NCBI GenBank assembly: GCA_016782865.1
Contig: JADHXR010000078.1
Coordinates: 1 to 35,772 of the forward strand
Length of the DNA stretch: 35,772 nt
Direction: 5' to 3'
Source: Phycisphaerae bacterium
GTDB taxonomy: Bacteria > Planctomycetota > Phycisphaerae > Sedimentisphaerales > Anaerobacaceae
The notes beneath the pieces were generated by a model, which worked only from the letters and a program-made list of their open reading frames with translations, was not told where the DNA came from and did no database searches. Made by a program: the position numbers and the translations under genes. Below are positions 16,517 to 25,529 of this stretch, in pieces (position 1 is the first letter of the stretch; each line of letters starts with the position of its first letter).

Positions 16517-18964
16517 ATGAAGCGGAAGCAGAGAATGCAGAAGAAGTGGAACGGGCTGTGGGTTGCCGCGTTTGCCGGAACAGTGCTGGCTGTCGTGGCG
16601 ATGGCCGCGTCTGCGGGGGAGCCCCTGCCGATCATCCCGGGGGCCGCGGGCTTTGGCATGGACACGCCAGCCGGCAGTGGACGGCATCTCGAAGTGCCAA
16701 AGACCAGGGTCATCAAGGTGACGAATCTGAACGATTCCGGGCCTGGCTCGCTGCGGGCGGCGCTGGCTGCGAAAGGGCCGCGCGTCGCCGTCTTCGAGGT
16801 GTCGGGCTACATCGAAGTAAACAGCGGCATGGGCATCGGCAATCCGTATGTCACGGTTGCCGGCCAGACGGCGCCCTGGCCGGGCATCGTGGTTCGGGGA
16901 GGATTCGATATCGCAGTGCGCGCGCACGACGTTCTCGTCCAGCACATCGCTTTCCGTGGGGGCGACAGCATCGAGGGACGGTACATGCCGCACCGGGGCT
17001 GGCTCGACGTAGGCCGCAACAGCCGGAATGTCATCATCGATCACTGCTCGACCGGGTGGACCCCCCAGTGTGGCCTCAACATGGCCGGGCAGAAGGCGAC
17101 CGCCAGGTTCTGCATTGTGAGCGAAGGCTGGTACGAAGCGGGCCACAACGAGGACGAGCACGCCAAGGGGATGTTCGTCAACACCAACCGAATCAAGATG
17201 ACGGAGAGCGTCGCAGTCGTAGGCTGTCTCTTGGCGCACAACTGCGATCGAAACCCCGACGTCATGAATGGGGCACGCCTCGTCTTCGCCAACAATGTGG
17301 TCTACAACTACGCGGCGACGGGGCTGAAGATGATCGAATCCTCGAAGGGGCGCACCAACGCGGGCAAGGACAGTATCTATACGCTGAGCGTCGTTGGGAA
17401 TGCCTTCGTTCCGGGGATTGACACTGGCGGCGACCCCCAACGTCCGTGGCGGGGCAAGCCGATGTGGATTTATCTCAGCAACCCGAAGAGCCGGGTCTTC
17501 CTCTCGCCGGACAATCTGATCAATGGCAAGACCTATGCCAATCCCTGGGAGCAGATCAATGCCCGCCGCTGGATGGACGATGGCAACAGCAAACCCGACC
17601 CCAAGGCGGTCGTCGGCCAGCCGCCGCTGGAGATACCAGGATACGACGTCAAGCCCGCACGGGAGACCGAGGCGTGGGTGCTGGCGAACGTCGGTCCCTT
17701 CCCCGCCCGCCGCAACCCGATCGACGCGCGCGTCGTATTCGAGACCCGCACCCGCACAGGCCGCGGCCGGGACGATCTGGCGGACGCCGGCGGCTGGCCG
17801 AAAATCGAGGAGAACCGCCGCAAGCTGACGCTCCCCAAAAACCCGAACGGCGACGACGACAGCGATGGGTACACCAATCTCGAGGAGTGGTTGCACGCCT
17901 TCGCCGACGAAGTCGAAGGCCGAAAAGGCCCCATCCCCGGCACGGACCCGGCGCTCGGCAAGCGCGAGGCGGAGCGGTGCGCGAAGAGGCCCTCGGTGTT
18001 GGACCCGGAGAGCGTGAGGAAGATACGCGAAACCAAGGCCGACTGGACCTTCGACGCCGCCGAGGCGAAGCGCCGCCAGCAGGCGGCGGCTGAAGAATCC
18101 GGGCTTGCCGTCACGCGCCGGATCGCCCTCGCCGACGGCGTCGCAATCGAGCTGGCGCTCATTCCGTCGGGCGAGTTCCTGATGGGGTCGAAGTACCCGG
18201 GCGCGGTGACCAAAGCGCGCGGGACGGGCGGCGTCAATCTGTACCGGCGGGAGTACCCCGTGCGCCGCGTCAGAATCACCAGGCCCTACTACATGGGGCA
18301 ATACGAGGTCACCGGAGCGGTATGGGCCAACGTGATGAATGCCAAGGTCAAAGGCGATGCACGCCTGCCGGTCGAGCTGAAAACCGGCTGGGCAACGACG
18401 AAGGATGTCGAGAACATCGATGTCTTCCTGGTCAAACTGAACGAGACGGTGGGCAAGAAGGAAGGACTGACCTTCCGGCTTCCGACCGAGGCCGAATGGG
18501 AGTACGCCTGCCGCGCGGGCACCGACACGCCCTTCTGGTTCGGCGAGCAGATCACGCCCAAGCAGGCCAACTACAACGGCGCGCCGTGGTCGCTGGAACC
18601 CCGCGAGATGCCGTATCAGCCCCGGGGAAAGAAGCCGGAAAGCCCGCCGCGAAAGCAAATGATGCAGGTCGGCGGTTTCGCGCCCAACCCGTGGGGGCTC
18701 TACGACACCGTGGGGAACGCCTCGGAGCTGGCACAGGGATCCTATGGTCCTTACTCGAAGCCGAAGAAGCCCGGCGCGGTCCTCGTGGACCCGCAGGGCC
18801 CCACGAGAGGCATCTGGCGGGGGATCCGCATCACGCGCGGCGGCAACTGGCGCAGCTACCCGTCCGAGTGCCGTTCGGCTTACGGCGGGTACCTGGCCGT
18901 GTACGGCAACCGGGAGAGATGCGGACTGCGCTTGGTCGCCACGCCCGTTAACGTCATCAAGTAG
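16517..18964 (+). CDS. Pectate-lyase-like (PL1) beta-helix protein fused to an FGE-like domain
   Basis: The start at ATG 16517 follows GGAGGGAGTAGGAGAG and begins a signal peptide; the longer TTG start at 16499 is less likely. The 815-aa protein has two parts. Residues about 35-435 form a right-handed beta-helix of the pectate lyase type: PGAAGFGMDTPAGSGR, VTNLNDSGPGSLRAAL, FEVSGYIEV, VTVAGQTAPWPGI and VIIDHCSTGW (D175). A calcium-binding loop NPNGDDDSDGYTNLEEW (about 441-458) often ends these domains. Residues about 540-815 are an FGE/SUMF1 domain: ALIPSGEFLMGS, FRLPTEAEWEYACRAG, PNPWGLYDTVGN, ITRGGNWRSYPSECRSAY. Only the second of the two catalytic Cys positions is kept, so it is probably not a formylglycine generator. 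The fusion suggests a secreted lyase with a binding or structural C-terminal module. Confidence 0.88.
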   Translation: MKRKQRMQKKWNGLWVAAFAGTVLAVVAMAASAGEPLPIIPGAAGFGMDTPAGSGRHLEVPKTRVIKVTNLNDSGPGSLRAALAAKGPRVAVFEVSGYIEVNSGMGIGNPYVTVAGQTAPWPGIVVRGGFDIAVRAHDVLVQHIAFRGGDSIEGRYMPHRGWLDVGRNSRNVIIDHCSTGWTPQCGLNMAGQKATARFCIVSEGWYEAGHNEDEHAKGMFVNTNRIKMTESVAVVGCLLAHNCDRNPDVMNGARLVFANNVVYNYAATGLKMIESSKGRTNAGKDSIYTLSVVGNAFVPGIDTGGDPQRPWRGKPMWIYLSNPKSRVFLSPDNLINGKTYANPWEQINARRWMDDGNSKPDPKAVVGQPPLEIPGYDVKPARETEAWVLANVGPFPARRNPIDARVVFETRTRTGRGRDDLADAGGWPKIEENRRKLTLPKNPNGDDDSDGYTNLEEWLHAFADEVEGRKGPIPGTDPALGKREAERCAKRPSVLDPESVRKIRETKADWTFDAAEAKRRQQAAAEESGLAVTRRIALADGVAIELALIPSGEFLMGSKYPGAVTKARGTGGVNLYRREYPVRRVRITRPYYMGQYEVTGAVWANVMNAKVKGDARLPVELKTGWATTKDVENIDVFLVKLNETVGKKEGLTFRLPTEAEWEYACRAGTDTPFWFGEQITPKQANYNGAPWSLEPREMPYQPRGKKPESPPRKQMMQVGGFAPNPWGLYDTVGNASELAQGSYGPYSKPKKPGAVLVDPQGPTRGIWRGIRITRGGNWRSYPSECRSAYGGYLAVYGNRERCGLRLVATPVNVIK

Positions 18965-19010
18965 CCGGCTGCGTGTGAAACCAAAGGAGTCAGAACGAAA
19001 GGAATCTGAG

Positions 19011-19664
19011 ATGAAACGACCGCCGGGAATGGGAAAGTGGAACGGGCTGTGGGTTGTTGCGCTTGCCGGAGTCTCGCTGGCTGTCGTGGCGCTGGCCGCG
19101 TCCGGCGGGGAGCCTGGCATTCAATCACAACTCCTTTCGGGAGCGGGAGACTCAACCATGTTGACTCTAAGACCTCATCATCTTACAGACATTCTCGCCG
19201 ATTACGATCCGGACAGGGAAGTGAAACCTTGGCCGTCTGGAAATGCGGTCCACGTTGTTACGGGAATGCTGGCTGACGGTCTGGACCAAAAAGTGAAGTT
19301 CGTGATCGGTCCCGACGACATTTGCAGGCCTTGTCGCCACCTTCAGTCGGACGGCTCCTGTGAGAGGATACTCGACAAACACGATCCCCCGGAGCCAATC
19401 GACGAATACAACGATCGGCTTGACCGGCGGTTACTGGATTTTCTGGGCCTGTCGGTCGGGGGAGAATTGACCCTTCGCGAGTTTCTTGGGATCGTCAACA
19501 TCAGGACGCCCGGGATTGAGGCAGTTTGCACTCAGCCGACGCAGAACCCGAAAGACAAACTCAATGGAATAGTTAGGGGACTGATAAACCTCGGAATAAG
19601 AGAAGAATCAGGAGAACCCCATTCCGGAAACAACGAGTCAGGTAAGGTGCGTGAAACTGACTGA
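19011..19664 (+). CDS. DUF1284-like protein with a borrowed signal-peptide segment
   Basis: The frame is open from 18744, but the likely start is ATG 19011 after AAAGGAATCTGAG, giving 217 aa. The first 40 residues (KWNGLWVVALAGVSLAVVAL) nearly copy the signal peptide of the preceding lyase gene, also at the DNA level. The rest begins MLTLRPHHLTDIL (ATG at 19158) and continues with FVIGPDDICRPCRHLQSDG and C-rich spacing like DUF1284 proteins, which start with an LRPHHL segment. Those are usually cytoplasmic and start at that very Met, so the original start may be 19158. Conserved Cys and His could bind a metal. Function is unknown. A terminator-like hairpin follows the stop. Confidence 0.7.
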   Translation: MKRPPGMGKWNGLWVVALAGVSLAVVALAASGGEPGIQSQLLSGAGDSTMLTLRPHHLTDILADYDPDREVKPWPSGNAVHVVTGMLADGLDQKVKFVIGPDDICRPCRHLQSDGSCERILDKHDPPEPIDEYNDRLDRRLLDFLGLSVGGELTLREFLGIVNIRTPGIEAVCTQPTQNPKDKLNGIVRGLINLGIREESGEPHSGNNESGKVRETD

Positions 19665-19668
19665 TGGA

Positions 19669-19692
19669 GGCCCCGCCCGCGGCGCGGGGGCC
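19669..19692 (+). terminator. Terminator-like GC hairpin after the DUF1284-like gene
   Basis: GGCCCCGC pairs with GCGGGGGCC (one bulged G) around the loop CCGCGGC, starting five bases after the stop codon. The following sequence is only moderately T-rich (TTGCTGTCTTTCG), so termination may be weak. Confidence 0.5.
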
Positions 19693-19776
19693 TTGCTGTC
19701 TTTCGTGCCGATCACGTTTGTTGGCAGAAAAACATTTCTGACCTGTCTATGAACGGAAGAACGCAGAGGAGAAGAG

Positions 19777-20060
19777 ATGTGCACAAAGGGGAGTCGTATC
19801 CAGGTGTGGTTGCTGGCAAGCATGTGGGTCCTGCTGTGGATGGGCGATGCCAGGCATACGACGGAACCATACCGGACAGGAAGGCAATCAGGAAATTGGG
19901 ACTAAGAGCGGGTGACGTGAGGAATTGGAATGAGCTGGTACGATTGGTGGCCGAGCGTGTGCAAAGCGAGGAGGATTTCTTGGAGATATTCAGCCAAGGG
20001 ACCCTGGAGACAAGATTCTCCCATTTCAAGAAGGGGATTAAATCTCCTTACTTCTTATGA
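19777..20060 (+). pseudogene. Short frameshifted remnant of a secreted-protein gene (tentative)
   Basis: A strong GAGGAG site precedes ATG 19777, which opens a signal-like peptide (GSRIQVWLLASMWVLLWMGD) but stops after 42 codons near 19905. The neighbouring frame, open from 19749, continues to 20060 with a charged, helix-like sequence (NWNELVRLVAERVQSEEDF). One indel near 19870-19900 would join signal and body into a roughly 95-residue secreted protein. No family is recognised, so this could be a coincidence. The rest of the interval to 20218 appears non-coding. Confidence 0.3.
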
Positions 20061-20218
20061 GAAATCCTTTAAAGTTTCCTTCTTAGAAATCTACTTTGAC
20101 ATGTGCACTTCCCTGAAATGGTTCAATTCTGATTATTTCAGTGAGACTATCATAAATACCCTTGGTTACCCTTAAGGGCTTTTGTCCAGTTGGATGAGGT
20201 AGGCCCAATTCGCGATTG

Positions 20219-21628
20219 CTATTTGACCTTGTCCAGGGCCCGGCCTGCTATGTGCTTAACCTCTTTATTAATATTTTCAGTGAAAGGTCCGGGTTGGAAG
20301 TACGATCTGTGTGAAGTCGACCCTTCATAACCACCCTCGCGAACGATACGCCGGTCGGGAATATATACGTTGGTACTATTGGCGTAGCCTACCACCATAG
20401 CCTGTTCCGTCTCTGACATGCTCCGCAACATGGGACCCCATGGGCTGCATACTTCCCCTTCCATACCAAAGACAGTCAACTGCCGCCCGAATTTCCAGAG
20501 TTGGACATCATAACGAAAGTTCGGCCTCTCAAATGGCAACGCAAGATATTGCCGAGCGGTCCAGGTCATATAGCCGTTCTTCGGCCCTTTGTAAGCTTCA
20601 CGTTTAATTTCCTCCAGAGACCAGGAGGATTTGCCATAGCTAAGCTGCCCTGTTACCAGCGAGCAGTTAACCGCTCCCGAAAGAGGTGTCATTTGTCCTT
20701 TGTCAAGATGGCTTATTACCGCCTGGGCCAGTTCCTGGCCCGCTGCCTTGGCCCGTTTTGGATCGGCGGCAAAGACCAGCTTGCCGGTTTCGGGATCCTT
20801 GTCGAAAATCTTGGCATCACCACCACATCCCTGGACAAATAATGCTTTCGTATCGGTCATTTGCTCGGAAAGTGTGTCGCGCATGGCGCCGGGATAGTCC
20901 GGAGACCACATATTGATGCGCCCGGAACTGGTCGGATGGCAGGCGTGGCCAACTATCAGCAGTTGTTGCGGCGACCGTTGCCGTCTCACCCGGAGAATCG
21001 GTGTGTGACCGTCAAATGATCCTTCGGGGTACGGGCCCCATATGATCTTGCCGTTGACGGGCAAACGACGGCAGTAACCAATACCTCGAAAGTCAAGAGC
21101 GGTGTACTCGATAGCGGCCGGTGTGAGGTTTTTCAGCGCGTCGTCAATCCGGCTCAGAATCGTCTCTTCGAGATGCCCCATATACCACACATTGGGTGCA
21201 CCGATACAACCGAAATTGCCGCTCATACTCACAGCCGGTGCCCAGTGTGTATGCGAAGCCGCGAACATTACGCATTCCGGCTCAATTCCGTGTTTCTGCT
21301 TGACATCATGGCGGATTCCTTCCACTACGGTCCGGTCAAAGGCGAGCAGGTCAGCGGTTACCAGCACAACGACACGGCCTTTATGATCCTGTATGGCCAA
21401 TACCTGACACAACAGCGGTGAAAGAGCGCTTTGTGCATACCGCTCGCGGCCAAAACCGGACATAAAGCATTGGCCGGGTGCGGGGGTGATGTCGGCCTCG
21501 GCATAACCAACCAGCCATCCCCGGCCGGTTCTCTCACCTGCGGACAACCAATGTGAGCCGGCAAGTATGGCCGCCCCAAAACCCAGGCTCTCTAAAAATT
21601 CGCGACGATTGTTACCTTGAGTATTCAT
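20219..21628 (-). CDS. Neutral-ceramidase-like protein, Tat-type signal (paralog 1)
   Basis: The ATG at 21626-21628 follows a GGAAG site and begins a twin-arginine-like signal (NNRREFLESLGFGAAILAG), giving 469 aa; the longer open frame upstream lies in the neighbouring gene. The mature protein matches the neutral/alkaline non-lysosomal ceramidase family (PF04734): VGYAEADITPAPG, SHTHWAPA and GHACHPTSSG with His residues expected to bind zinc, and FVQGCGGDAK. It is shorter than classic ceramidases (about 650-700 aa) and lacks their C-terminal Ig-like domain. Related planctomycete proteins are numerous and their true substrate is not established, so an amide or ester hydrolase role on an unknown substrate is safest. 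It starts 40 bases after its paralog, in the same transcription unit. Confidence 0.88.
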   Translation of the reverse strand: MNTQGNNRREFLESLGFGAAILAGSHWLSAGERTGRGWLVGYAEADITPAPGQCFMSGFGRERYAQSALSPLLCQVLAIQDHKGRVVVLVTADLLAFDRTVVEGIRHDVKQKHGIEPECVMFAASHTHWAPAVSMSGNFGCIGAPNVWYMGHLEETILSRIDDALKNLTPAAIEYTALDFRGIGYCRRLPVNGKIIWGPYPEGSFDGHTPILRVRRQRSPQQLLIVGHACHPTSSGRINMWSPDYPGAMRDTLSEQMTDTKALFVQGCGGDAKIFDKDPETGKLVFAADPKRAKAAGQELAQAVISHLDKGQMTPLSGAVNCSLVTGQLSYGKSSWSLEEIKREAYKGPKNGYMTWTARQYLALPFERPNFRYDVQLWKFGRQLTVFGMEGEVCSPWGPMLRSMSETEQAMVVGYANSTNVYIPDRRIVREGGYEGSTSHRSYFQPGPFTENINKEVKHIAGRALDKVK

Positions 21629-21668
21629 GTTTCTTCCAACCTTTCTGGCTTTAGCCCATGGAATTGTT

Positions 21669-23051
21669 CTATTTAATGGCCTCCAGCGCCTTAGTCGTAA
21701 TAGACTTGATCTCGGAGTCGATGTTTTCGGTGAACGGCCCGGGCAGGAAGAACTTCTGGGCGTCTCCACCCTCGTAGCCGCCCTCGCGAACGATGCGTTT
21801 GTCCGGAATGTACGCATCCACGTTGTTCGCATAGCCAATGACCATGGCCTGCTCCGTGCGGGCCATCGAGCGGAGCATCGGTCCCCAAGGACTGCAAACC
21901 TCCCCTTCCATCCCGAAGATCGTAAGCCGGTTGCCGAGCTTCCAGACCTGTACGTCGTAGCGGAAGCTCTGGCTGCAATTGGGCAAGGCCAGAAACTGCC
22001 TGGCGACCCAGGTATAGTAGCTTTTCTTTGACCCGGTGTAGGCCTGCTTTTCGATCTCCTCCTTAGACCAACGTTCGCCGTAGCTGAGTTGCCCCGTCGC
22101 CAGCGAGCAGGCCAACTGCCCGCCGAGCAGGATCATCGGCCCCTTTTCAAGATGCGCCAATGTAGCCCGGGCCAGCTTTTCACCGGCCTGCTGCGATCGT
22201 TCCGGGTCGGCAGAGAAGACCAACTTGCCGGTCTCAGGGTCCTTGTGCACCACCTTGGCGTCGCCGCCGCATCCCTGGATAAACACACCCTTCGTGTCGG
22301 GTAATTGATCGGCCAGGTAATCGCGCATAGCGCCGGGATAGTCGGGACTCCATTTCTCGATTTGGCCGGAGCTGGTCGGGTGGCAGGCGTGGCCGACGAC
22401 CACCAGTTGTCCCGGCGACTGGTCGCGCTTGATGCGGAGGATCGGTGTATGGCCGTCAAACGAGCCTTCCTGGTACGGACCCCAGGTGATCCTGCCATCC
22501 ACCGGAAGCCGGCGGTTGCAGCCGATGCCGCGGAAGTCGATCCAGCCATACTCGATGGTGGCGGGCGAGAGGTTCTTTATCGCTGCGTCAACGTTAGCCA
22601 GAATCTTGTCTTCCATGAAGCCCATATACCACACGTTCGGGCCGCCGGCGGCGAAGGTGGCATGGAATTGGGCCGCTGGTCCCCAATGCGTGTGTGAAGC
22701 CGCAAGCATAATGTTCTTTGCCGGGATGTCGTGCTTTTGGGTGATTGCCCGGCGGATCGCTTCGGTCATCACGCGTTCAAACCCGGCAATGTCGGCGGTG
22801 ATGACCACGCCGGTGTGGTTGTCCTGATCGCGCAGCGCCACCACCTGGGTCAACAGCGGCGACAGGGCACCCTTGGCATATCGCTCACGACCGAAACCTC
22901 GCATCTGGACTTGCCCCGGTGCCGGCGTGATATCCGCTTCGGCATAACCGACGGACCACGGTCGTTCGCCCGCCTCGCCCCCACACACGACCGGGCACAG
23001 CAAACTCACAAGCATGATTAGCACCGTGGCCAATAATGATACGTTCCTCAT
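21669..23051 (-). CDS. Neutral-ceramidase-like protein, Sec-type signal (paralog 2)
   Basis: I start at the ATG at 23049-23051, which follows AAGGAGAACAGCC and begins a Sec signal peptide (MRNVSLLATVLIMLVSLLCP); this gives 460 aa. The domain is the same as in the downstream paralog: VGYAEADITPAPGQ, SHTHWGPAAQF, GHACHPTSSGQ, FIQGCGGDAKVVHKDPETGK and FGMEGEVCSPWGPMLRSM. More than half of the residues agree by eye across the full length. The predicted zinc-binding His are intact. It is the first gene of a two-gene unit, and its 5' region is shared divergently with the transglutaminase-like gene (177-base gap). Confidence 0.88.
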   Translation of the reverse strand: MRNVSLLATVLIMLVSLLCPVVCGGEAGERPWSVGYAEADITPAPGQVQMRGFGRERYAKGALSPLLTQVVALRDQDNHTGVVITADIAGFERVMTEAIRRAITQKHDIPAKNIMLAASHTHWGPAAQFHATFAAGGPNVWYMGFMEDKILANVDAAIKNLSPATIEYGWIDFRGIGCNRRLPVDGRITWGPYQEGSFDGHTPILRIKRDQSPGQLVVVGHACHPTSSGQIEKWSPDYPGAMRDYLADQLPDTKGVFIQGCGGDAKVVHKDPETGKLVFSADPERSQQAGEKLARATLAHLEKGPMILLGGQLACSLATGQLSYGERWSKEEIEKQAYTGSKKSYYTWVARQFLALPNCSQSFRYDVQVWKLGNRLTIFGMEGEVCSPWGPMLRSMARTEQAMVIGYANNVDAYIPDKRIVREGGYEGGDAQKFFLPGPFTENIDSEIKSITTKALEAIK

Positions 23052-23228
23052 GGCTGTTCTCCTTGAAATTGTGTGCACCCATTGATAACCTTGTATCTGC
23101 TGAAGAATACTACCCCAGACGGTGTTTATCTGCAAGTTCAACTGAGCTTTTTCAAAAGAGCGATTGACGGGGTTTTCCATATTGCTCAAGATGAGAACTC
23201 AAACGTGTATTGCGAAAGGAGTTCAAAG

Positions 23229-25439
23229 ATGGAAGGAAAGGAAAGCAAAACAGCTTGCAGCGAAGGGTTCTCAAGCATACGGCTCTGCGTTTTTTTGCTT
23301 GCATTACTTGCATTGATTGTGCTGGCTCAGCTTGCCCAAGCTGGTATATCAAGGATATGGGCGGTTGATGATGGAGAAAAGGTAAAAAGAATAGACAATA
23401 ATCACCCCTTGGCAACCAGTTCGGATAATCCTGTGCGGGACGGCAGTGAAGTCAGTTTGTTTGGCGCGAAGAACGAAGTATCCGCAAATGAGGATGGCCG
23501 ATTTGTCGTTCTGCCAGTCGAAAACCCTCGTTATCGGGGCAATGAGTTGTTTCGGGCGTTTGAGAACTACTACAGCCCGCGCGTCCGCGAACTGCGGAAC
23601 AGATACGGCCTCGACGCCGTCGTGGCCGGCGAGACCGACGAGTGGAAGCGTATTCTCCTGTTGCGGCACTGGATCAAGTCGAGCATAGCAATCGACAACG
23701 AAAATCCCACCAAAACGCGCGGAGATACGTTCGCTATCCTCGACGCTGCTCTCAGGGAAGGAAAGTTTCACTGCACCCATTTCAGTATCGTCCAGCATGC
23801 GGTGCTCAACAGCTTCGGCTACGTAACTCGGCGGCTGGGCTGTGGCCCCGGACTGAAGGAGGATGGCGGGCACCACGGTGTCAACGAAGTCTGGGTCAAC
23901 AAGTTCCGCAAATGGGTGCTCATCGATGCTAAGTACGACGTCCATTTCGAAAAGAACCAGATGCCGCTCTCCGCCCTGGATATCCGCGATGAGATCTGGC
24001 GTGATGGCGCCCAGTCCGTCGTTTGCGTCGTTGGTCCCGATCGGCACCCCATGAAGCCGGACTCCGAAACCGGCAAGTCGGAAACGCGGCCCGACACCTA
24101 TCGCTGGTGCAGTTGGGAAACCAGCACGAATCGTTTTACCACGTTCCCGGCGACATCCACTTCCACACTCATCATGCTTCAGGATGAGATCTTCAAGAAA
24201 AACACCTGGTACCGGGACGGCAAACCTCACTGGGCCTACGGCACCCCCTACATGATCTTGACTACCAGGCGGGACTGGATCGAGTGGACGCCCAACGTCA
24301 TCACGTCGAAGGTGACAATCGAGGATACCAAGGCACGCGTGTTTCTCAGCTCGTGTACACCGAACTTCAGGAGCTTTCAAACCAAGGCCGGCGACGACAC
24401 GTGGCGCGATTGCAGTGAAGAGGTAGAACTTCCGCTCGCCAAAAAAGGCCGTAACTGCTTCACGTTCAGGACGATCAATCTCTTCGGAGTAGCTGGACCG
24501 GAGCATCGCGTCGAGATTGTCTATTCCCTTGACAAGAGTGAGCCAACAACTCCAGGGACTCTATTCAGCGAGAGTTTCGATGACGGCAAGCTGCTGAACC
24601 GGGGCTGGTACGACGGCGACGTGTTCAATATCTCAGCCGACGAGGCCTACCTCGGCGTGGGCTGCATCGAGTACCCTTGGGAGAAAGGCCACACGAAGCC
24701 CTCGGGCTGTTCGGGAGTTCGACATCTGTTTGAGCCCACCGAAGAGGTCTATCTCCGCTGCTACATCAAGCTCTCGCCCGGCTGGGGATGGACCAACCGG
24801 ACCTACCATCCTCACCTGATGCACTTCCTGACCACCGAGAACGGCAAGTATCACGGCCCGGCTGCCAGCCACCTGACCCTTTACGTGGAACCCGTTAACG
24901 GGAAGCTACGGCTTGCCGCCACCGACATCCAGAACAAGAACGCGCCTCATGGCCTAACACAGGGCCCACTCAGGGGCGGCTACAACGGCAAGCTCTACGA
25001 TAGCAAAGAGGTCCTGTTTGACGACAGTAAGTGGTATTGCGTCGAGGCAATGTTTAAGCTGAACAGCCTGGATGTGAAAAATAAAAGACCCAACGCCGAC
25101 GGCCAGCTCCGCGGTTGGTTCGACGGCAAGCTGGTCATTGAGCGGACCGACATCATCTTCCGCTCCGCCGACTTCCCCGGCATGAAGATCAACCAGTTTT
25201 TGCTGACACCGTATTTCGGTTCCGGACTCCTACCCCACTCGCAGACCCTCTGGATCGACGAGTTGGCCGTGGGAACGAAACGCGTCGGCTCCGTCAGTCC
25301 GCCCGATTCGAGCGCCGCCAGCGCCACCTCTTGGGGGCTGATGTTGGAGCGGATCAATCAGCACTTTCCCTTCACGTTCAACGGAGCCGCGGACAGTGCG
25401 ATCGTCTATGCGAATTTGAAAGAACTGACATCACCGTGA
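23229..25439 (+). CDS. Secreted transglutaminase-like protein with C-terminal jelly-roll domain
   Basis: The start at ATG 23229 has an AAAGGAG site and begins a signal peptide (LCVFLLALLALIVLAQLAQA), giving 736 aa. Residues about 110-240 form a transglutaminase-like core with Cys182 in KFHCTHFSIVQHA, His216 in HHGVNEVWV and Asp233 in WVLIDAKYD, the full papain-like triad. Such bacterial proteins act as proteases, peptide:N-glycanase-like amidases or cross-linkers. A beta-rich middle part (about 330-470) leads to a C-terminal domain (about 480-710) resembling concanavalin-like jelly rolls of polysaccharide lyases or glycan-binding modules (LFSESFDDGKLLNRGWYDG, RGWFDGKLVIERTD, TLWIDELAVGT). A glycoprotein or polysaccharide target is plausible. 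It is divergent from the ceramidase-like pair and 90 bases before the glycosidase cluster. Confidence 0.82.
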   Translation: MEGKESKTACSEGFSSIRLCVFLLALLALIVLAQLAQAGISRIWAVDDGEKVKRIDNNHPLATSSDNPVRDGSEVSLFGAKNEVSANEDGRFVVLPVENPRYRGNELFRAFENYYSPRVRELRNRYGLDAVVAGETDEWKRILLLRHWIKSSIAIDNENPTKTRGDTFAILDAALREGKFHCTHFSIVQHAVLNSFGYVTRRLGCGPGLKEDGGHHGVNEVWVNKFRKWVLIDAKYDVHFEKNQMPLSALDIRDEIWRDGAQSVVCVVGPDRHPMKPDSETGKSETRPDTYRWCSWETSTNRFTTFPATSTSTLIMLQDEIFKKNTWYRDGKPHWAYGTPYMILTTRRDWIEWTPNVITSKVTIEDTKARVFLSSCTPNFRSFQTKAGDDTWRDCSEEVELPLAKKGRNCFTFRTINLFGVAGPEHRVEIVYSLDKSEPTTPGTLFSESFDDGKLLNRGWYDGDVFNISADEAYLGVGCIEYPWEKGHTKPSGCSGVRHLFEPTEEVYLRCYIKLSPGWGWTNRTYHPHLMHFLTTENGKYHGPAASHLTLYVEPVNGKLRLAATDIQNKNAPHGLTQGPLRGGYNGKLYDSKEVLFDDSKWYCVEAMFKLNSLDVKNKRPNADGQLRGWFDGKLVIERTDIIFRSADFPGMKINQFLLTPYFGSGLLPHSQTLWIDELAVGTKRVGSVSPPDSSAASATSWGLMLERINQHFPFTFNGAADSAIVYANLKELTSP

Positions 25440-25529
25440 TATACAGAAGGAGTTCCCAACGGCCGATGGCTCGATGCCATGCGTAAACCTGTCCGCCGTT
25501 CCCGTAACAGCTAAGGAAAGGAAAATCTG

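Noticed and set aside
16391..19120. 909-codon open frame on the minus strand opposite the lyase/FGE gene
   Set aside because: The plus-strand gene has clear domains and a ribosome-binding site. The antisense frame is an effect of high GC in codon third positions and is a low-complexity, Arg/Ala/Pro/Val-rich translation with no motif.
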